Positions 13,974 to 22,711 are shown, numbered from the stretch's first letter. The stretch is DNA of 56,031 nt from Pseudomonas linyingensis (GCF_900109175.1 NZ_FNZE01000023.1:1-56031), one strand, 5' to 3'. Translations and numbers: made by a program. Notes: generated from the letters alone by a model not told the origin.

Positions 13974-14987
13974 ATGTTCTTTCGCGCGCGCAAGTCCCGG
14001 CCCATCAACCTCGCCCTGCAGGGCGGCGGTGCGCATGGTGCCTTTACCTGGGGCGTGCTGGATGCCCTGCTCGAGGACGGCCGCGTCGACTTCGAGGGCA
14101 TCAGCGGCACCAGCGCCGGGGCGATGAATGCCGTGGTGCTCGCCCATGGCCTGTTGCAGGGCGGCCGCGAAGGTGCACGCCAGGCTCTGGCGCGCTTCTG
14201 GGAGGCGGTGGCGCACAGCGCGCCGCTGATCAGCGCGGGCGCCGATGTCGAGAGCGGCGGCCTGTCGCCCAGCGCCAGAGTGATGCTGTACTGGATCCAG
14301 CAACTGTCGCCGCAACAGTTCAATCCGCTCGACATCAATCCGCTGCGCGACATCGTCAGCACGCAGATCGATTTCGAGCGCCTGCGCGCCAGCCCGCTGC
14401 AGCTGTTCATCGCCGCCACCAATGCCAACAGCGGCCAGCTCCGTCTGTTCCGCACCGCCGAACTGAGCGTGGCGAGCGTACTGGCCTCGGCCTGCCTGCC
14501 CACCCTGCACCATGCCATCGAGATCGACGGCGAGCCCTACTGGGATGGGGCCTTTGCCGCCAACCCGGCGGTTTTCCCGCTGCTCTACGACTGCAGCAGC
14601 GCGGACATCCTGCTGGTGCTGCTCAGCCCGCCGGTGCAGGGCACCACGCCGCACAGCCCCGAGGAGATCCGCCGCCGCTCGCAGGATCTGGCGTTCCAGT
14701 CCACCTTCCTGCGCGAGATGCGCAGCATCGCCCGCGCCCACGAGTTCGCCGAACGCTCGCTGCTGCCGCTCGGCCGCCTGGAGCGACGCCTGATGCGGGC
14801 GAATCTCCACCTGATCGCCATGGGCGAACTGACCCAGCGACTGGCGACCGAATCCAAACTGACCACCAGCCTGCCCTTCCTGGAGATGCTGCGCGACCAG
14901 GGCCGGGCATGCACCCATGACTGGCTCGCCGCCCACCATCAGGATATCGGCCGACGCTCGACGGTGAATATCGGCGAGCTGTTCTGA
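13974..14987 (+). CDS. Patatin-like phospholipase
   Basis: This 337-residue protein is a patatin-type lipid acyl hydrolase. The oxyanion block is LALQGGGAHGAFTWGVL (13-29), the nucleophile elbow GTSAG holds Ser47, and the catalytic dyad aspartate is D191 in the DGA motif (WDGAFAANP). The protein has no signal peptide. The ATG at 13974 fits the family; the in-frame ATG at 13908 would add an unconserved leader, and neither has a strong ribosome site. It could be a membrane-lipid remodelling enzyme or an effector-like phospholipase. No secretion genes adjoin it. Confidence 0.85.
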   Translation: MFFRARKSRPINLALQGGGAHGAFTWGVLDALLEDGRVDFEGISGTSAGAMNAVVLAHGLLQGGREGARQALARFWEAVAHSAPLISAGADVESGGLSPSARVMLYWIQQLSPQQFNPLDINPLRDIVSTQIDFERLRASPLQLFIAATNANSGQLRLFRTAELSVASVLASACLPTLHHAIEIDGEPYWDGAFAANPAVFPLLYDCSSADILLVLLSPPVQGTTPHSPEEIRRRSQDLAFQSTFLREMRSIARAHEFAERSLLPLGRLERRLMRANLHLIAMGELTQRLATESKLTTSLPFLEMLRDQGRACTHDWLAAHHQDIGRRSTVNIGELF

Positions 14988-15077
14988 TTTTCGTCGTTCC
15001 ACTCGGTTCATTGTGCGGCAGCTTTGCCCGGACGCGGCTATGCTGCCTTGCGCCACTCACTCGGTAGAGGAATTCCC

Positions 15078-15470
15078 ATGGGACTGTTCAGCACGATCCT
15101 GGCCAAACTCGGCTTTGGCGAAGAAGCGCAGGCTGCGCCAGTGGAACCATCAGCTCCGCCCGCCTCGACACCCGCCACCAGTGCGCCGGCAGCCACAGCG
15201 GGCATGGCCCTGGTCGACGTGGTCGCCAAGCTCGAAGCGCTGGCGGCCGCCACCCCGGAAAAGCTCAACTGGAAAACCTCGATCGTCGACCTGCTCAAGC
15301 TGCTCGGCATGGACAGCAGCCTGACGGCCCGCAAGGCGCTCGCCAGCGAATTGGGCTGCCCGCCGGAGAAGATGGCCGACTCGGCGCAGATGAACATGTG
15401 GCTGCACAAGAGCGTGCTGCAGAAACTGGCGGACAACGGCGGCAACGTACCGGCCGAGCTGCTCGACTGA
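15078..15470 (+). CDS. DUF3597 domain protein
   Basis: This 130-residue protein has a short amphipathic start (MGLFSTILAKLGFGEEAQ), a Pro/Ala-rich linker (about 20-45) and the DUF3597 helical domain with LNWKTSIVDLLKLLGMDSSLTARKALASELG and NMWLHKSVLQKLADNGGNVPAELL. The domain resembles LysM-peptidoglycan-associated or phage-like small proteins, but no activity is known. AGAGGAATT precedes the ATG. Confidence 0.83.
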   Translation: MGLFSTILAKLGFGEEAQAAPVEPSAPPASTPATSAPAATAGMALVDVVAKLEALAAATPEKLNWKTSIVDLLKLLGMDSSLTARKALASELGCPPEKMADSAQMNMWLHKSVLQKLADNGGNVPAELLD

Positions 15471-15497
15471 ATCACGGCGCCAGGCGCGATCACCCGC

Positions 15498-15935
15498 ATG
15501 CACGAAACACGCGATATCCACTGCGAGCTGCTCGCGCCGCTGCAGCAACCCCTGCTGACCAAGTTCTACCGTGCCCAGCGCTCGCCGATGCGCGCCCCCA
15601 ACGGGGCGCAGACCTGGGTGGCGCGGCGCCAGGAAATCCTCGCTGCGCTGAACTTGACTCCGGTGGACCACGGCCACTGGCTGACCGGTCTGCTGGTCGC
15701 GCCCACCGAGCGCCGTCAGGGGCTGGCCAGCCGCCTGATCGAACATGCCCTGGCGCGGACAGCGGGACCGGTGTGGCTGTTCTGTCACCCGGACCTGCTC
15801 GGCTTCTATCAGCGCCAGGACTTCGAGCCCGCCGCACAGCTGCCGCCAGCGCTGGCCGAGCGCCTGGCGCGCTACCAGCGCAGCAAGGCGTTGCTGGCCC
15901 TGGCACGCAAATCGGTCACCTACGGCGAGGCGTGA
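15498..15935 (+). CDS. GNAT-family acetyltransferase
   Basis: This 145-residue protein has the GNAT acetyl-CoA loop in GLLVAPTERRQGLASRLIEHAL (motif A, R/Q-x-x-G-x-A/G), followed by VWLFCHPDLLGFYQRQDFEP, the usual beta5/YxxxGF region. The family ending ALLALARKS is standard. The substrate is unknown. It begins 27 bases after DUF3597 on the same strand, so the two may be co-transcribed. Confidence 0.82.
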   Translation: MHETRDIHCELLAPLQQPLLTKFYRAQRSPMRAPNGAQTWVARRQEILAALNLTPVDHGHWLTGLLVAPTERRQGLASRLIEHALARTAGPVWLFCHPDLLGFYQRQDFEPAAQLPPALAERLARYQRSKALLALARKSVTYGEA

Positions 15936-15966
15936 CGCACCGAGTCGGGCAACAGGTCGGAGGGCG

Positions 15967-16326
15967 TCAGACTTCCAGGGCGTCTCCGACATCCACCAGC
16001 TTGCGGCGGGCCAGGGCGAGGTTGGCCTTGGACTTGTCCAGCACGTAGTAGGCGAACAGGTCGCTGGACTTGGCCAGCGGGCGGATCAGGTGATACTGCT
16101 TGCCGAGGGTGATCAGGATGTCCTCGATGGCGTCGTCCAAACCGAGCATCTGCATGGTCTTCACCTTGCTGCGCATCACCTCTGTGTTGCCGCCGGCGGC
16201 CAGCTCCAGGTCGATGCCGCCGCCAGCCGCACCCAGCAGCATGCCGCTGCTGTAGTCGACCACCGCGCAGGCCAGGGCGCCGTCGACGCTCATGAGTTGA
16301 TCCAGGCTGTCTTTGATAGCTGTCAT
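15967..16326 (-). CDS. Roadblock/LC7-like protein 1
   Basis: This 119-residue protein has a roadblock-type fold: MTAIKDSLDQLMSVDGALACAVVDYSSGMLLG, then LAAGGNTEVMRSKVKTMQMLG, IEDILITLGKQYHLIRPL and a C-terminal NLALARRKLVDVGDAL. Such proteins act as GTPase partners (MglB-like) or scaffolds. The start at 16326 lies nine bases beyond the stop of the upstream roadblock gene. A GTG at 16338 overlaps that stop (GTGA) and would add four residues. It is last in a four-gene coupled cassette. Confidence 0.75.
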   Translation of the reverse strand: MTAIKDSLDQLMSVDGALACAVVDYSSGMLLGAAGGGIDLELAAGGNTEVMRSKVKTMQMLGLDDAIEDILITLGKQYHLIRPLAKSSDLFAYYVLDKSKANLALARRKLVDVGDALEV

Positions 16327-16334
16327 TGCTTTAC

Positions 16335-16778
16335 TCACAGGTTGCTTGCCGGGCGGTCGCCCAGCGCGTTCAGGGATTCGCTCAGCCGCTTGGCGGCATG
16401 CTTGACGGCCCACTGGGCGTAGCCGTAGTTGGCTTCCTCGCCAGTCACCACCAGCAGGACCATCGGGGTGATGCCGTTGGGGATCTGCCGGCACAGCACC
16501 AGCCCCTGCGCGGACTCGATCACCGTGCCTTCCAGCCCCGACAGGGCCAGCTCCTGGACGATGCGCAGGCTGAGCGCACTGAGCGCTGCGCCCATGGCGG
16601 TGATGCGCCGGCTTTCCTGCGCCTCCAGGTTGAGGCTGGCCAGCGGGAAACCGTCGCTCGAGGCGACGATGGCCACGCGCACGCCCTCGGTGGTGGCCGC
16701 CAGCTCGGCCAGCTGCTGCTGGCAGAGGGCCTTCAGTTGGGGCTGCTTGGCTTCGGGTGCGTCAACGGGGATGCTCAT
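16335..16778 (-). CDS. Roadblock/LC7-like protein 2
   Basis: This 147-residue protein has a roadblock core: LCQQQLAELAATTEGVRVAIVASSDGFPLASLNLEAQESRRITAMGAALSALSLRIVQELAL read in blocks, then TVIESAQGLVLCRQIP and MVLLVVTGEEANYGYAQWAVKHAAKRL. The glycine/aspartate turn SSDGFPLA is the typical roadblock beta-hairpin. It starts two bases after the stop of the GTPase gene (TGA-AT-ATG), so the two are translated together. It is a probable direct partner of that GTPase. Confidence 0.8.
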   Translation of the reverse strand: MSIPVDAPEAKQPQLKALCQQQLAELAATTEGVRVAIVASSDGFPLASLNLEAQESRRITAMGAALSALSLRIVQELALSGLEGTVIESAQGLVLCRQIPNGITPMVLLVVTGEEANYGYAQWAVKHAAKRLSESLNALGDRPASNL

Positions 16779-16780
16779 AT

Positions 16781-17311
16781 TCAGGTCCACGCATTCATTT
16801 CGGCATTGGCAATCAGGGTTTCGATCAGCAGCAGCACATCGGTCTTGCGCCGCACGTCGGCGGCGAACACCGGCAGCGCCATCTGCCGCGCGCCGAGGGC
16901 TTCGCGGTACGGCTGCAGGGCCTGGCCCGGCGTCGCACCGGCACGGCCGACCGCCACCACCAGCGCGCCGCGCTCGCTCAGTTCGGGGAAGGCATCCAGG
17001 TAGTCGAGCAGGTCCTGCCGCGCCTGCGGCCGCTCGTGATTGAGCAGCAGCACGGCACCCAGCGCGCCCTCGGCGAGGATCGACCACATGAAGTCGAAAC
17101 GCTCCTGGCCGGGAATGCCGTAGAGGACGACCATGTCGTCCTCCAGCTGGATCTCGCCGTAGTCCATGGCCACCGTGGTGGTCGGCTTGTCGCACTGGGT
17201 TCTGTCGGTGTTGAGCACATCGGTGGCGATCGGCGCCACATCGCTGACCGCCGCAATGGCGGTCGTCTTGCCGGCCCCCATGGGACCGATGAAAAGGATC
17301 TTTGCCGGCAT
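16781..17311 (-). CDS. Small GTPase-like protein (COG2229/MglA-related)
   Basis: This 176-residue protein is a Ras-like P-loop NTPase. Walker A is GPMGAGKTT (9-17) and the switch region is KPTTTVAMDYGEI. The G3 motif reads YGIPGQERFDFMW (D replaced by G, as is common in the COG2229 family). The guanine-specificity motif G4 (NKxD) is not recognisable: ALVVAVGRAGATPG occupies its place. The start is ATG 17311 with AAGGAAC upstream, overlapping the stop of the upstream gene (TAATG). With two roadblock genes immediately downstream it forms a G-protein/roadblock module, by analogy with MglA/MglB polarity switches. That analogy is inference. Confidence 0.85.
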   Translation of the reverse strand: MPAKILFIGPMGAGKTTAIAAVSDVAPIATDVLNTDRTQCDKPTTTVAMDYGEIQLEDDMVVLYGIPGQERFDFMWSILAEGALGAVLLLNHERPQARQDLLDYLDAFPELSERGALVVAVGRAGATPGQALQPYREALGARQMALPVFAADVRRKTDVLLLIETLIANAEMNAWT

Positions 17312-18210
17312 TAGCGGTTCCTTGCAAAACTGAGTCCCAGACGCTCGCGCAGACGCTGCAGCAACCCGCCGGCAGGCGGTGCGGCAGTCTCTGGCCGGGG
17401 CGCAGGCGTCTCGTGGTAATTCATGCTCACCCCGACCTGGCAGAGTTCGCAGGCCAGCAGAAAACCCCTGACCGCCGCCTCGTCCAGCCCTGCCAACTGA
17501 CAGCCACTGGCGATGCTGACCGGCTTGCGCGTGTACAGCGCAGCGAGGCGCAGCAACGGCGGTGCGACCTCCCACTCACCGAAGTGCGGCCAGGCCGACA
17601 GACTGAACAGCAGGCTGTCCGGGTTCCAGTTGCGCGCGCACTGCGCGCCGCTGCGCAGGGCCAGCGCCCAGATCACGCTGCGCAGCGAGGCCTGGAACGG
17701 CAGCTCAGCGCCGTCGTCCGGCGGCAGGTCGAGATGCAGCGCGGCCATCAGGTCGAGTTGCGGGCGCTGGAGCAGGTCGAGCAGCTCGTCGAGGCTGCCG
17801 ACCGCCGCCTCCAGGCGATCCCGGCGCGGCTGCAGGAGAATGCACCGGCCGTCGAGCTGCAGCCAGCCATCCTGCTTCAAGCCGGCCAGCTGCTCGGCGG
17901 CACAGGGGTGCGTGCTGCTGACCGCCCGCAGACGCTTTTCCGCCTCCAGCAGCAGCTCGAGCAGCGCGAACATGCGCAGCGGCCACTCAAGCTGCAGGTC
18001 GCCTGCCCGGCTCGGCGGGATACCGGCATGCGCCAGCAAACCCCGACCGGCGGTCGGCGCCTGCTCGGCGTCGCGCACGATCAGAAGGTCGGCTTCCTGC
18101 GCTTCGCCCATGTACAGCCAAGTGGCCGCGGTACGGCCAGCCAGGACCTTCAGCTGCTGGGAGAGCAAGCCCTGCTCATAGTCATTCAGACCGATTGATG
18201 CGACTCGCAT
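17311..18210 (-). CDS. Unknown protein heading the GTPase/roadblock cassette
   Basis: I do not recognise this 299-residue protein. Its first 50 residues (MRVASIGLNDYEQGLLSQQL, TAATWLYMGEAQEADLLIV) look like an alpha/beta receiver-like fold without phospho-acceptor signatures. A leucine-rich helical middle (LLELLLEAEKRLRAV, SLDELLDLLQRPQLDLMAAL) follows. The end (LRLAALYTRKPVSIASGC, LDEAAVRGFLLACELCQVGV) resembles a winged-helix of the kind found in output domains. It has no membrane segment. Its stop overlaps the GTPase start, so it belongs to the same operon and is a likely effector or localisation factor. It starts at ATG 18210, downstream of an AT-rich promoter region. Confidence 0.7.
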   Translation of the reverse strand: MRVASIGLNDYEQGLLSQQLKVLAGRTAATWLYMGEAQEADLLIVRDAEQAPTAGRGLLAHAGIPPSRAGDLQLEWPLRMFALLELLLEAEKRLRAVSSTHPCAAEQLAGLKQDGWLQLDGRCILLQPRRDRLEAAVGSLDELLDLLQRPQLDLMAALHLDLPPDDGAELPFQASLRSVIWALALRSGAQCARNWNPDSLLFSLSAWPHFGEWEVAPPLLRLAALYTRKPVSIASGCQLAGLDEAAVRGFLLACELCQVGVSMNYHETPAPRPETAAPPAGGLLQRLRERLGLSFARNR

Positions 18211-18254
18211 GCCGACGGTTGCCTCGGTGTGATTGGGCCAAGATTCCGACGAAT

Positions 18255-18330
18255 GCTAACCTCATCACGCAAAATATTGTACAAAAAAATAAACAAATAA
18301 AATTCTTGTATAACTTTTTCGCTCAAATCT
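18255..18330. other. AT-rich promoter region of the GTPase/roadblock cassette
   Basis: A stretch rich in A/T (including TTGTACAAT-like and TATAAAATT-like words on the two strands) stands out from the GC-rich surroundings. It probably carries the cassette promoter on the minus strand, but I cannot pick a unique -35/-10 pair. Two GTATAC words at 18379-18384 and 18395-18400 lie on the other side, before the small gene at 18446. Confidence 0.35.
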
Positions 18331-18445
18331 TCCTGCTGCCGATCCCAAGATCACCGATCTGCATCCTCAGGCAGCCGGGTATACTGCTCAGTCTGTATAC
18401 AGGCACTACGCCGCATCCCTACGCACGACAACACCCGGATCCGCC

Positions 18446-18667
18446 ATGACGTCGAAACCCAACACCCCCGAAGCCACCATCCCCAACCAGGACGAGCAGG
18501 CTCCTGCCGCCGAGGCGCCGGCCTTCCGCTTCCCCTTCTCGCCGGACGCCTACGCGCCGAAGAAGAACGACGAGCAGCCGTGGCACCAGCGCGGCAACAA
18601 GAGCAACCACGACAAGCGCCCAGGCATGGCCCCGAAGGGCACCCGGCGTTCGATGGGCAAGCGCTGA
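18446..18667 (+). CDS. Conserved small hydrophilic protein (73 aa)
   Basis: This 73-residue protein begins MTSKPNTPEATIPNQDEQ, passes through an APAFRFPFSPDAYAPKKND segment and ends strongly basic (QPWHQRGNKSNHDKRPGMAP, RRSMGKR). It is probably largely disordered. I believe closely similar proteins occur across Pseudomonas as hypotheticals; the acidic-to-basic layout could suit a nucleic-acid or ribosome-associated factor, but that is speculation. No further plus-strand gene follows before the convergent hydrolase gene. Confidence 0.65.
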   Translation: MTSKPNTPEATIPNQDEQAPAAEAPAFRFPFSPDAYAPKKNDEQPWHQRGNKSNHDKRPGMAPKGTRRSMGKR

Positions 18668-18831
18668 GACATCGACACGACTGGTGGGCTCATGGCCACG
18701 AGGGACGCTTGAACTGCCGCCGCGCTCGCCTGGCGTTGCGCGGCTCATTCCTGCGGGCACGGGGAATCCACTCGGCTTAACGCTAGGGGCAAAGCATCAA
18801 CTCGTGCAGTGAAATCAGCAGCGAGCCCCCC

Positions 18832-19977
18832 CTACAAATACTCCCCTACCACCCGCGCCAGCCGTTGCGCGCGCGGGTCCATCAGCACGAACGGGCCGAG
18901 GGTGTTGACGACGAAGCCGAAGGCGAGGTCGCGCTCGGGGTCGGCGAAGCCGATGGAGCCGCCGGCGCCGGGGTGGCCAAAGGCGTGGCGACCGAGGCCG
19001 TAGGTGGCGTTGGGCATGTCGGGCTGCTCGAGCATCAGGCCCAGACCCAGGCGGGTGCGGGTCAGCAGGGTGAGGTCGTCGCCCAGGCTGTGCTCGCGGG
19101 TCATTTCCGCCAGCAGGGCGCTGTCGAGCAGACTGCCGTCCAACAATCCCGCATAGAAGCCGGCCAGGCTGCGCGCATTGCCGTGGCCGTTGGCCGCCGG
19201 CTGCTGCATGCGTCGCCATTCCGGCTTGTTGGTGCTGGTCATGATCGACGGCGGGTTGGTGAAGGCGCGGGTGGTCATCGCCTGGGGTTCGCGCATCATC
19301 GCGTTGAGCACGCGCTGGGCGGCGGCGTCGCCGTGGCTGCCCTTGCCGCGGGTGATGTGCGCGACGCGGTGGAATTCGCTGTCGGCCAGGCCGATATGGA
19401 AGTCGAGACCCAGCGACCGGGCAGTGCGCTCGACGATCACCTCCCCCGGCGCGCGCTCGGTGGCACGGCGGATCAGTTCGCCAAGCAGCCAGCCGTAGGT
19501 GATCGGCGCGTAGCCGTGGGCCTCGCCGGGCGTCCACCAGGGCTGCTCGGCGGCCAGCGCGGCGGTCATGGTGTCCCAGTCGTAGAGGGCTTCGGGCGGC
19601 AGCGGCTGGCGGATCGCCGGCAGGCCGGCGCGGTGGCTGAGCAACTGGCGCAGGGTGATGTGTTGCTTGCCGGCGGCGCCGAATTCGGGCCATAGGCGGG
19701 TGACCGGCGCGTCCAGCTCCAGCTTGCCCTCGCCCACCAGCTGCAGCGCAGCCGCGGCGGTGAAGGCCTTGGTGCACGAATACAGGTTGAGGATGGTGTC
19801 GGTGTGCCAGGGCTCGAGGCCATCCTTGTCGGCCATGCCAGCCCACAGGTCGACCACGGTTTCGCCGCCGACCTGGATGCACAGCGCGGCACCGCGCTCC
19901 TGCGGGTCGTTGAACAGCTCGGCGAAGGCCTCCTTCACCGCCTCGAACTGCAGGTCGAAATAGCCGTGGATGTGCAT
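18832..19977 (-). CDS. Serine hydrolase of the beta-lactamase/EstB family
   Basis: This 381-residue protein has a class C beta-lactamase-like fold. The catalytic SxxK is SCTK (S67-K70) in LNLYSCTKAFTAAAALQLV. A Tyr-containing second motif lies in GYAPITYGWLLGELI, and the third block in FGHPGAGGSIGFADP (HxG-type, in place of KTG) is typical of EstB-like esterases. No export signal is visible, so it is probably a cytoplasmic esterase/peptidase relative rather than a resistance enzyme. The start is the ATG at 19977 with AGGAG eight bases upstream. It follows dinG on the same strand with a repeat between them. Confidence 0.87.
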   Translation of the reverse strand: MHIHGYFDLQFEAVKEAFAELFNDPQERGAALCIQVGGETVVDLWAGMADKDGLEPWHTDTILNLYSCTKAFTAAAALQLVGEGKLELDAPVTRLWPEFGAAGKQHITLRQLLSHRAGLPAIRQPLPPEALYDWDTMTAALAAEQPWWTPGEAHGYAPITYGWLLGELIRRATERAPGEVIVERTARSLGLDFHIGLADSEFHRVAHITRGKGSHGDAAAQRVLNAMMREPQAMTTRAFTNPPSIMTSTNKPEWRRMQQPAANGHGNARSLAGFYAGLLDGSLLDSALLAEMTREHSLGDDLTLLTRTRLGLGLMLEQPDMPNATYGLGRHAFGHPGAGGSIGFADPERDLAFGFVVNTLGPFVLMDPRAQRLARVVGEYL

Positions 19978-20053
19978 GGGAACTCCTGTCGGTGATGGCT
20001 GCACGAAGCATCCCCGCGCGGCTAGCGCGCGAGGAGCCCTGATAATCTATAGA

Positions 20054-20090
20054 GCTTCGCCCCGAGGACGGGCCTCCCACAAGAGCGGGA
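20054..20090. repeat. REP-type repeat after dinG
   Basis: The unit starts GCTTCGCCCCGAGG and continues CGGGCCTCCCACAAGAGC. The same unit, one base different within the first 35, occurs at 34278-34313, and a diverged relative at 35600-35635. It contains an inverted CCCGAGG/CCTCCC-type pairing. It lies in the dinG-to-hydrolase gap. Confidence 0.75.
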
Positions 20091-20102
20091 GTGCCCGTGG
20101 CT

Positions 20103-22247
20103 TCAGTCGATCTGCCGGCGGAACGGCGGCAGGGCGTTGAGGATGGCCTTGCCGTAGCGCTGGGTGACCACGCGGCGATCGAGCAGGGTCACCGTGCCGG
20201 TGTCCTGTTCGGTGCGCAGCAGGCGGCCGCAGGCCTGGATCAGGCGCAGCGAGGCATCGGGCACGGCAATCTCCATGAACGGGTTGCCGCCGCGCGCCTC
20301 GATCCACTCGGACAGCGCCGCCTCGACCGGATCGTCCGGCACGGCGAAGGGGATCTTGGCGATCAGCACGTGCTCGCAGTAGGCACCGGGCAGGTCGACG
20401 CCCTCGGCGAAGCTGGCCAGGCCGAACAGCACGCTGGTCTCGCCGTCGTCGACCCGCGCCTTGTGCTTGTTCAGCGTCTCCTGCTTGGACAGGTTGCCCT
20501 GGATCAGCACGCGCTTGCGCCAGTCGCGCTCGAGGCCATCGAAGACGTCCTGCATCTGCTTGCGCGAGGAGAACAGCACCAGGCTGCCGCGCGCGCCCTC
20601 GACCATGCCCGGCAGCTCGCGGATGATCGCCGCGGTGTGCGCGGCGGCATCGCGCGGGTCGGCCTTGAGGTCGGGCACGCGCAAGAGACCGGCCTCGGCG
20701 TAGCGGAACGGGCTGGGCACCACGGCGGTGACCGCGCCCTTGGGCAGGCCGGCGCGCATGCGGAAACGGTCGAAGGTGCCCAGCGCGGTGAGCGTGGCCG
20801 AGGTCACCAGAGCACCGTAGGCGGCGCTCCACAGGTTGCGCCGCAGGGTCTCGGCGGCGAGGATCGGGCTGGCGTTGACCTCGATGTCGTGATAGCTGCC
20901 GCTCTCGGCCAGGGTCATCCAGCGCGCCATCGGCGGGCTGTCCTCGGGGTCCTCGGCGGTGAAGGCGGTCCACAGTTCCCAGTTGCTCTGCGCGCGCGCC
21001 AGCAGGCTGCCGAACAGCGGATACCACTCCTCGGCCTGGTAGCTGCTGACCCCGGCGCTGCCCTCGCCGTCCATGGCTTCCTTGAGGATGTCGGCCAGGC
21101 GGGTGAACACCTCGGTCAGGCGGTTGAAGCCCTTCTTCAGTTCGATGCCCATCTCGCCCAGGTGCGGGGGCACCACGCCGCCGACGAAGCGGTGGCGCGG
21201 GCGGTCGCGGCCTTCCATGTCCTCGCCGGGGCGGAAGTCGCCGATTTCCTCGCAGGCGCTGTAGACGAATTGTTGCTGGGTGCGGATCTCGCGGGCCAGC
21301 TCCGGCACGCCCTCGATCAGCCGGCCGAATTCGCCGGGCAGCGGGTTCTGCGCCAGCAGGCGGGTGAGGTTCTTGGCGATCTGCTCCAACCACTCGGCGG
21401 TGGAGCGCAGGCGGGTGAAGTGGGCGAAGTGGCCGATGGCCTTGTCGGGCAGGTGGTGGCCCTCGTCGAACACGTAGAGGGTCTCGCTCGGCGCCGGCAG
21501 GATGGCGCCGCCGCCGAGGGCCAGGTCGGCCAGCACCAGGTCGTGGTTGGTGACGATCACGTCGACCTTGGTCATGCCCTCGCGCGCCTTGTAGAAGGCG
21601 CACTGCTGGAAGTTGGGGCAATGCCGGCCGGTGCACTGGGTGTGGTCGGTGGTCAGCCGCGACCACTGCACGTCCTCGATGGCCTCCGGCCAGGCGTCGC
21701 GGTCGCCGTCCCAGCGGTTGCCGGCCAGGCGCTCGATCATCTGGGTGAACAGCTTGTGGCTGTCCTCGTCGATCTCGAGGCGAAAGCCGTCCTCGGCGAA
21801 CAGCTGGGCGGTGGCGCCCTGGGCCTCGCCTTCCTGCAGCAGCATGTCCAGCTTGGACAGGCACAGGTAGCGGCCGCGGCCCTTGGCGAGTGCGAAGCTG
21901 AAGTTGAGGCCGCTGTTGCGCGCCAGGTCCGGCAGGTCCTTGAAGACGATCTGCTCCTGCAGGGCGACGGTGGCGGTGGCGATCACCAGGCGCTTGCCGG
22001 CGGCCTTGGCGGCGGGGATCGCCGCCAGGGCGTAGGCCACGGTCTTGCCGGTACCGGTGCCGGCTTCGACGGCCACCACGGCCGGATCGCCGAGGCGCTT
22101 GCCTTCGTCGTCGGTGGCGATGGCGCCGAGGCCCTTGGCCACTTCGGCGATCATCAGGCGCTGGCCGTAGCGCGGCTTGAGGCTCTTGGCCTCGAGGAAG
22201 CGGGTATAGGCGCCCTGGATCTGGGACTTGAGTTCGTTGCTGAGCAT
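20103..22247 (-). CDS. dinG: ATP-dependent 5'-3' DNA helicase DinG
   Basis: This 714-residue superfamily 2 helicase carries Walker A VEAGTGTGKTVAYA (60-73), the iron-sulfur cysteines in RYLCLSKLDM and CTGRHCPNFQQC, the DEAH-equivalent FDEGHHLPD, and the C-terminal LVLFSSRKQMQDVF, FAEGVDLPG and QACGRLLRTEQD motifs (V and VI). DinG resolves R-loops and replication/transcription conflicts. In E. coli it is LexA-regulated; I see no CTG-N10-CAG box in the upstream 100 bp here. It is followed by a REP repeat and the serine hydrolase gene. The order dinG, DUF1145, OmpA-like, YchJ resembles the P. aeruginosa PA1039-PA1047 region as I remember it. Confidence 0.95.
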   Translation of the reverse strand: MLSNELKSQIQGAYTRFLEAKSLKPRYGQRLMIAEVAKGLGAIATDDEGKRLGDPAVVAVEAGTGTGKTVAYALAAIPAAKAAGKRLVIATATVALQEQIVFKDLPDLARNSGLNFSFALAKGRGRYLCLSKLDMLLQEGEAQGATAQLFAEDGFRLEIDEDSHKLFTQMIERLAGNRWDGDRDAWPEAIEDVQWSRLTTDHTQCTGRHCPNFQQCAFYKAREGMTKVDVIVTNHDLVLADLALGGGAILPAPSETLYVFDEGHHLPDKAIGHFAHFTRLRSTAEWLEQIAKNLTRLLAQNPLPGEFGRLIEGVPELAREIRTQQQFVYSACEEIGDFRPGEDMEGRDRPRHRFVGGVVPPHLGEMGIELKKGFNRLTEVFTRLADILKEAMDGEGSAGVSSYQAEEWYPLFGSLLARAQSNWELWTAFTAEDPEDSPPMARWMTLAESGSYHDIEVNASPILAAETLRRNLWSAAYGALVTSATLTALGTFDRFRMRAGLPKGAVTAVVPSPFRYAEAGLLRVPDLKADPRDAAAHTAAIIRELPGMVEGARGSLVLFSSRKQMQDVFDGLERDWRKRVLIQGNLSKQETLNKHKARVDDGETSVLFGLASFAEGVDLPGAYCEHVLIAKIPFAVPDDPVEAALSEWIEARGGNPFMEIAVPDASLRLIQACGRLLRTEQDTGTVTLLDRRVVTQRYGKAILNALPPFRRQID

Positions 22248-22348
22248 GGCGGGCGCGCTGGATAAACGTTCAGTGACCGGGACGGGCAGCCATGATAGCG
22301 CGCCGGCCCCGGCGCTGCAGAACGGATCGCCCGAAAGGTAGACCCGGC

Positions 22349-22711
22349 TCAGGCGGCGTCGCGCTCGGCAACCGGCGTGTGCACTGCGGCGAGTGGCATC
22401 TCGGCCAGCGTGACGTCCGCCTCGCGGGTCGCCTGGAGCAGTTCAGCGACCACGGTCTCGGCCGACGGCAGGGCATCCAGGAAGAAAGCCCCGAACACCA
22501 GCAGCAGCAGGCGGTCGCGGGTCGGTCGGGTGCTGGCCTTGAGCCGATCACGGCACAGGCCGAGCTGCAGCACATGCAGCAGCAGCATGCCGGCACCGGC
22601 CAGGTTGAGCAGCAACGCGAAGGGCGCGGCGAAAGGCGCGATCAGGTTGCCCAGCACCGCCAGCCAGAACAGTACGGCCAGCAGCCGGCCCAGGGTCGTC
22701 AGCAATTTCAT
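22349..22711 (-). CDS. DUF1145 small membrane protein
   Basis: This 120-residue protein has two or three hydrophobic segments: LAVLFWLAVLGNLIAPFAAPFALLLNLAGAGMLLLHVLQLGLC (about 11-53, read in blocks) and LLLLVFGAFFLDALP. A short polar C-terminus follows. It is the DUF1145 family, of unknown function. It precedes dinG on the same strand, 102 bp apart. Confidence 0.82.
   Translation of the reverse strand: MKLLTTLGRLLAVLFWLAVLGNLIAPFAAPFALLLNLAGAGMLLLHVLQLGLCRDRLKASTRPTRDRLLLLVFGAFFLDALPSAETVVAELLQATREADVTLAEMPLAAVHTPVAERDAA

Noticed and set aside
18379-18402. Possible LexA box (CTGTATACAG) upstream of the gene at 18446
   Set aside because: The Pseudomonas LexA box needs CTG-N10-CAG; here only four bases separate CTG and CAG, and no second half-site fits the spacing.
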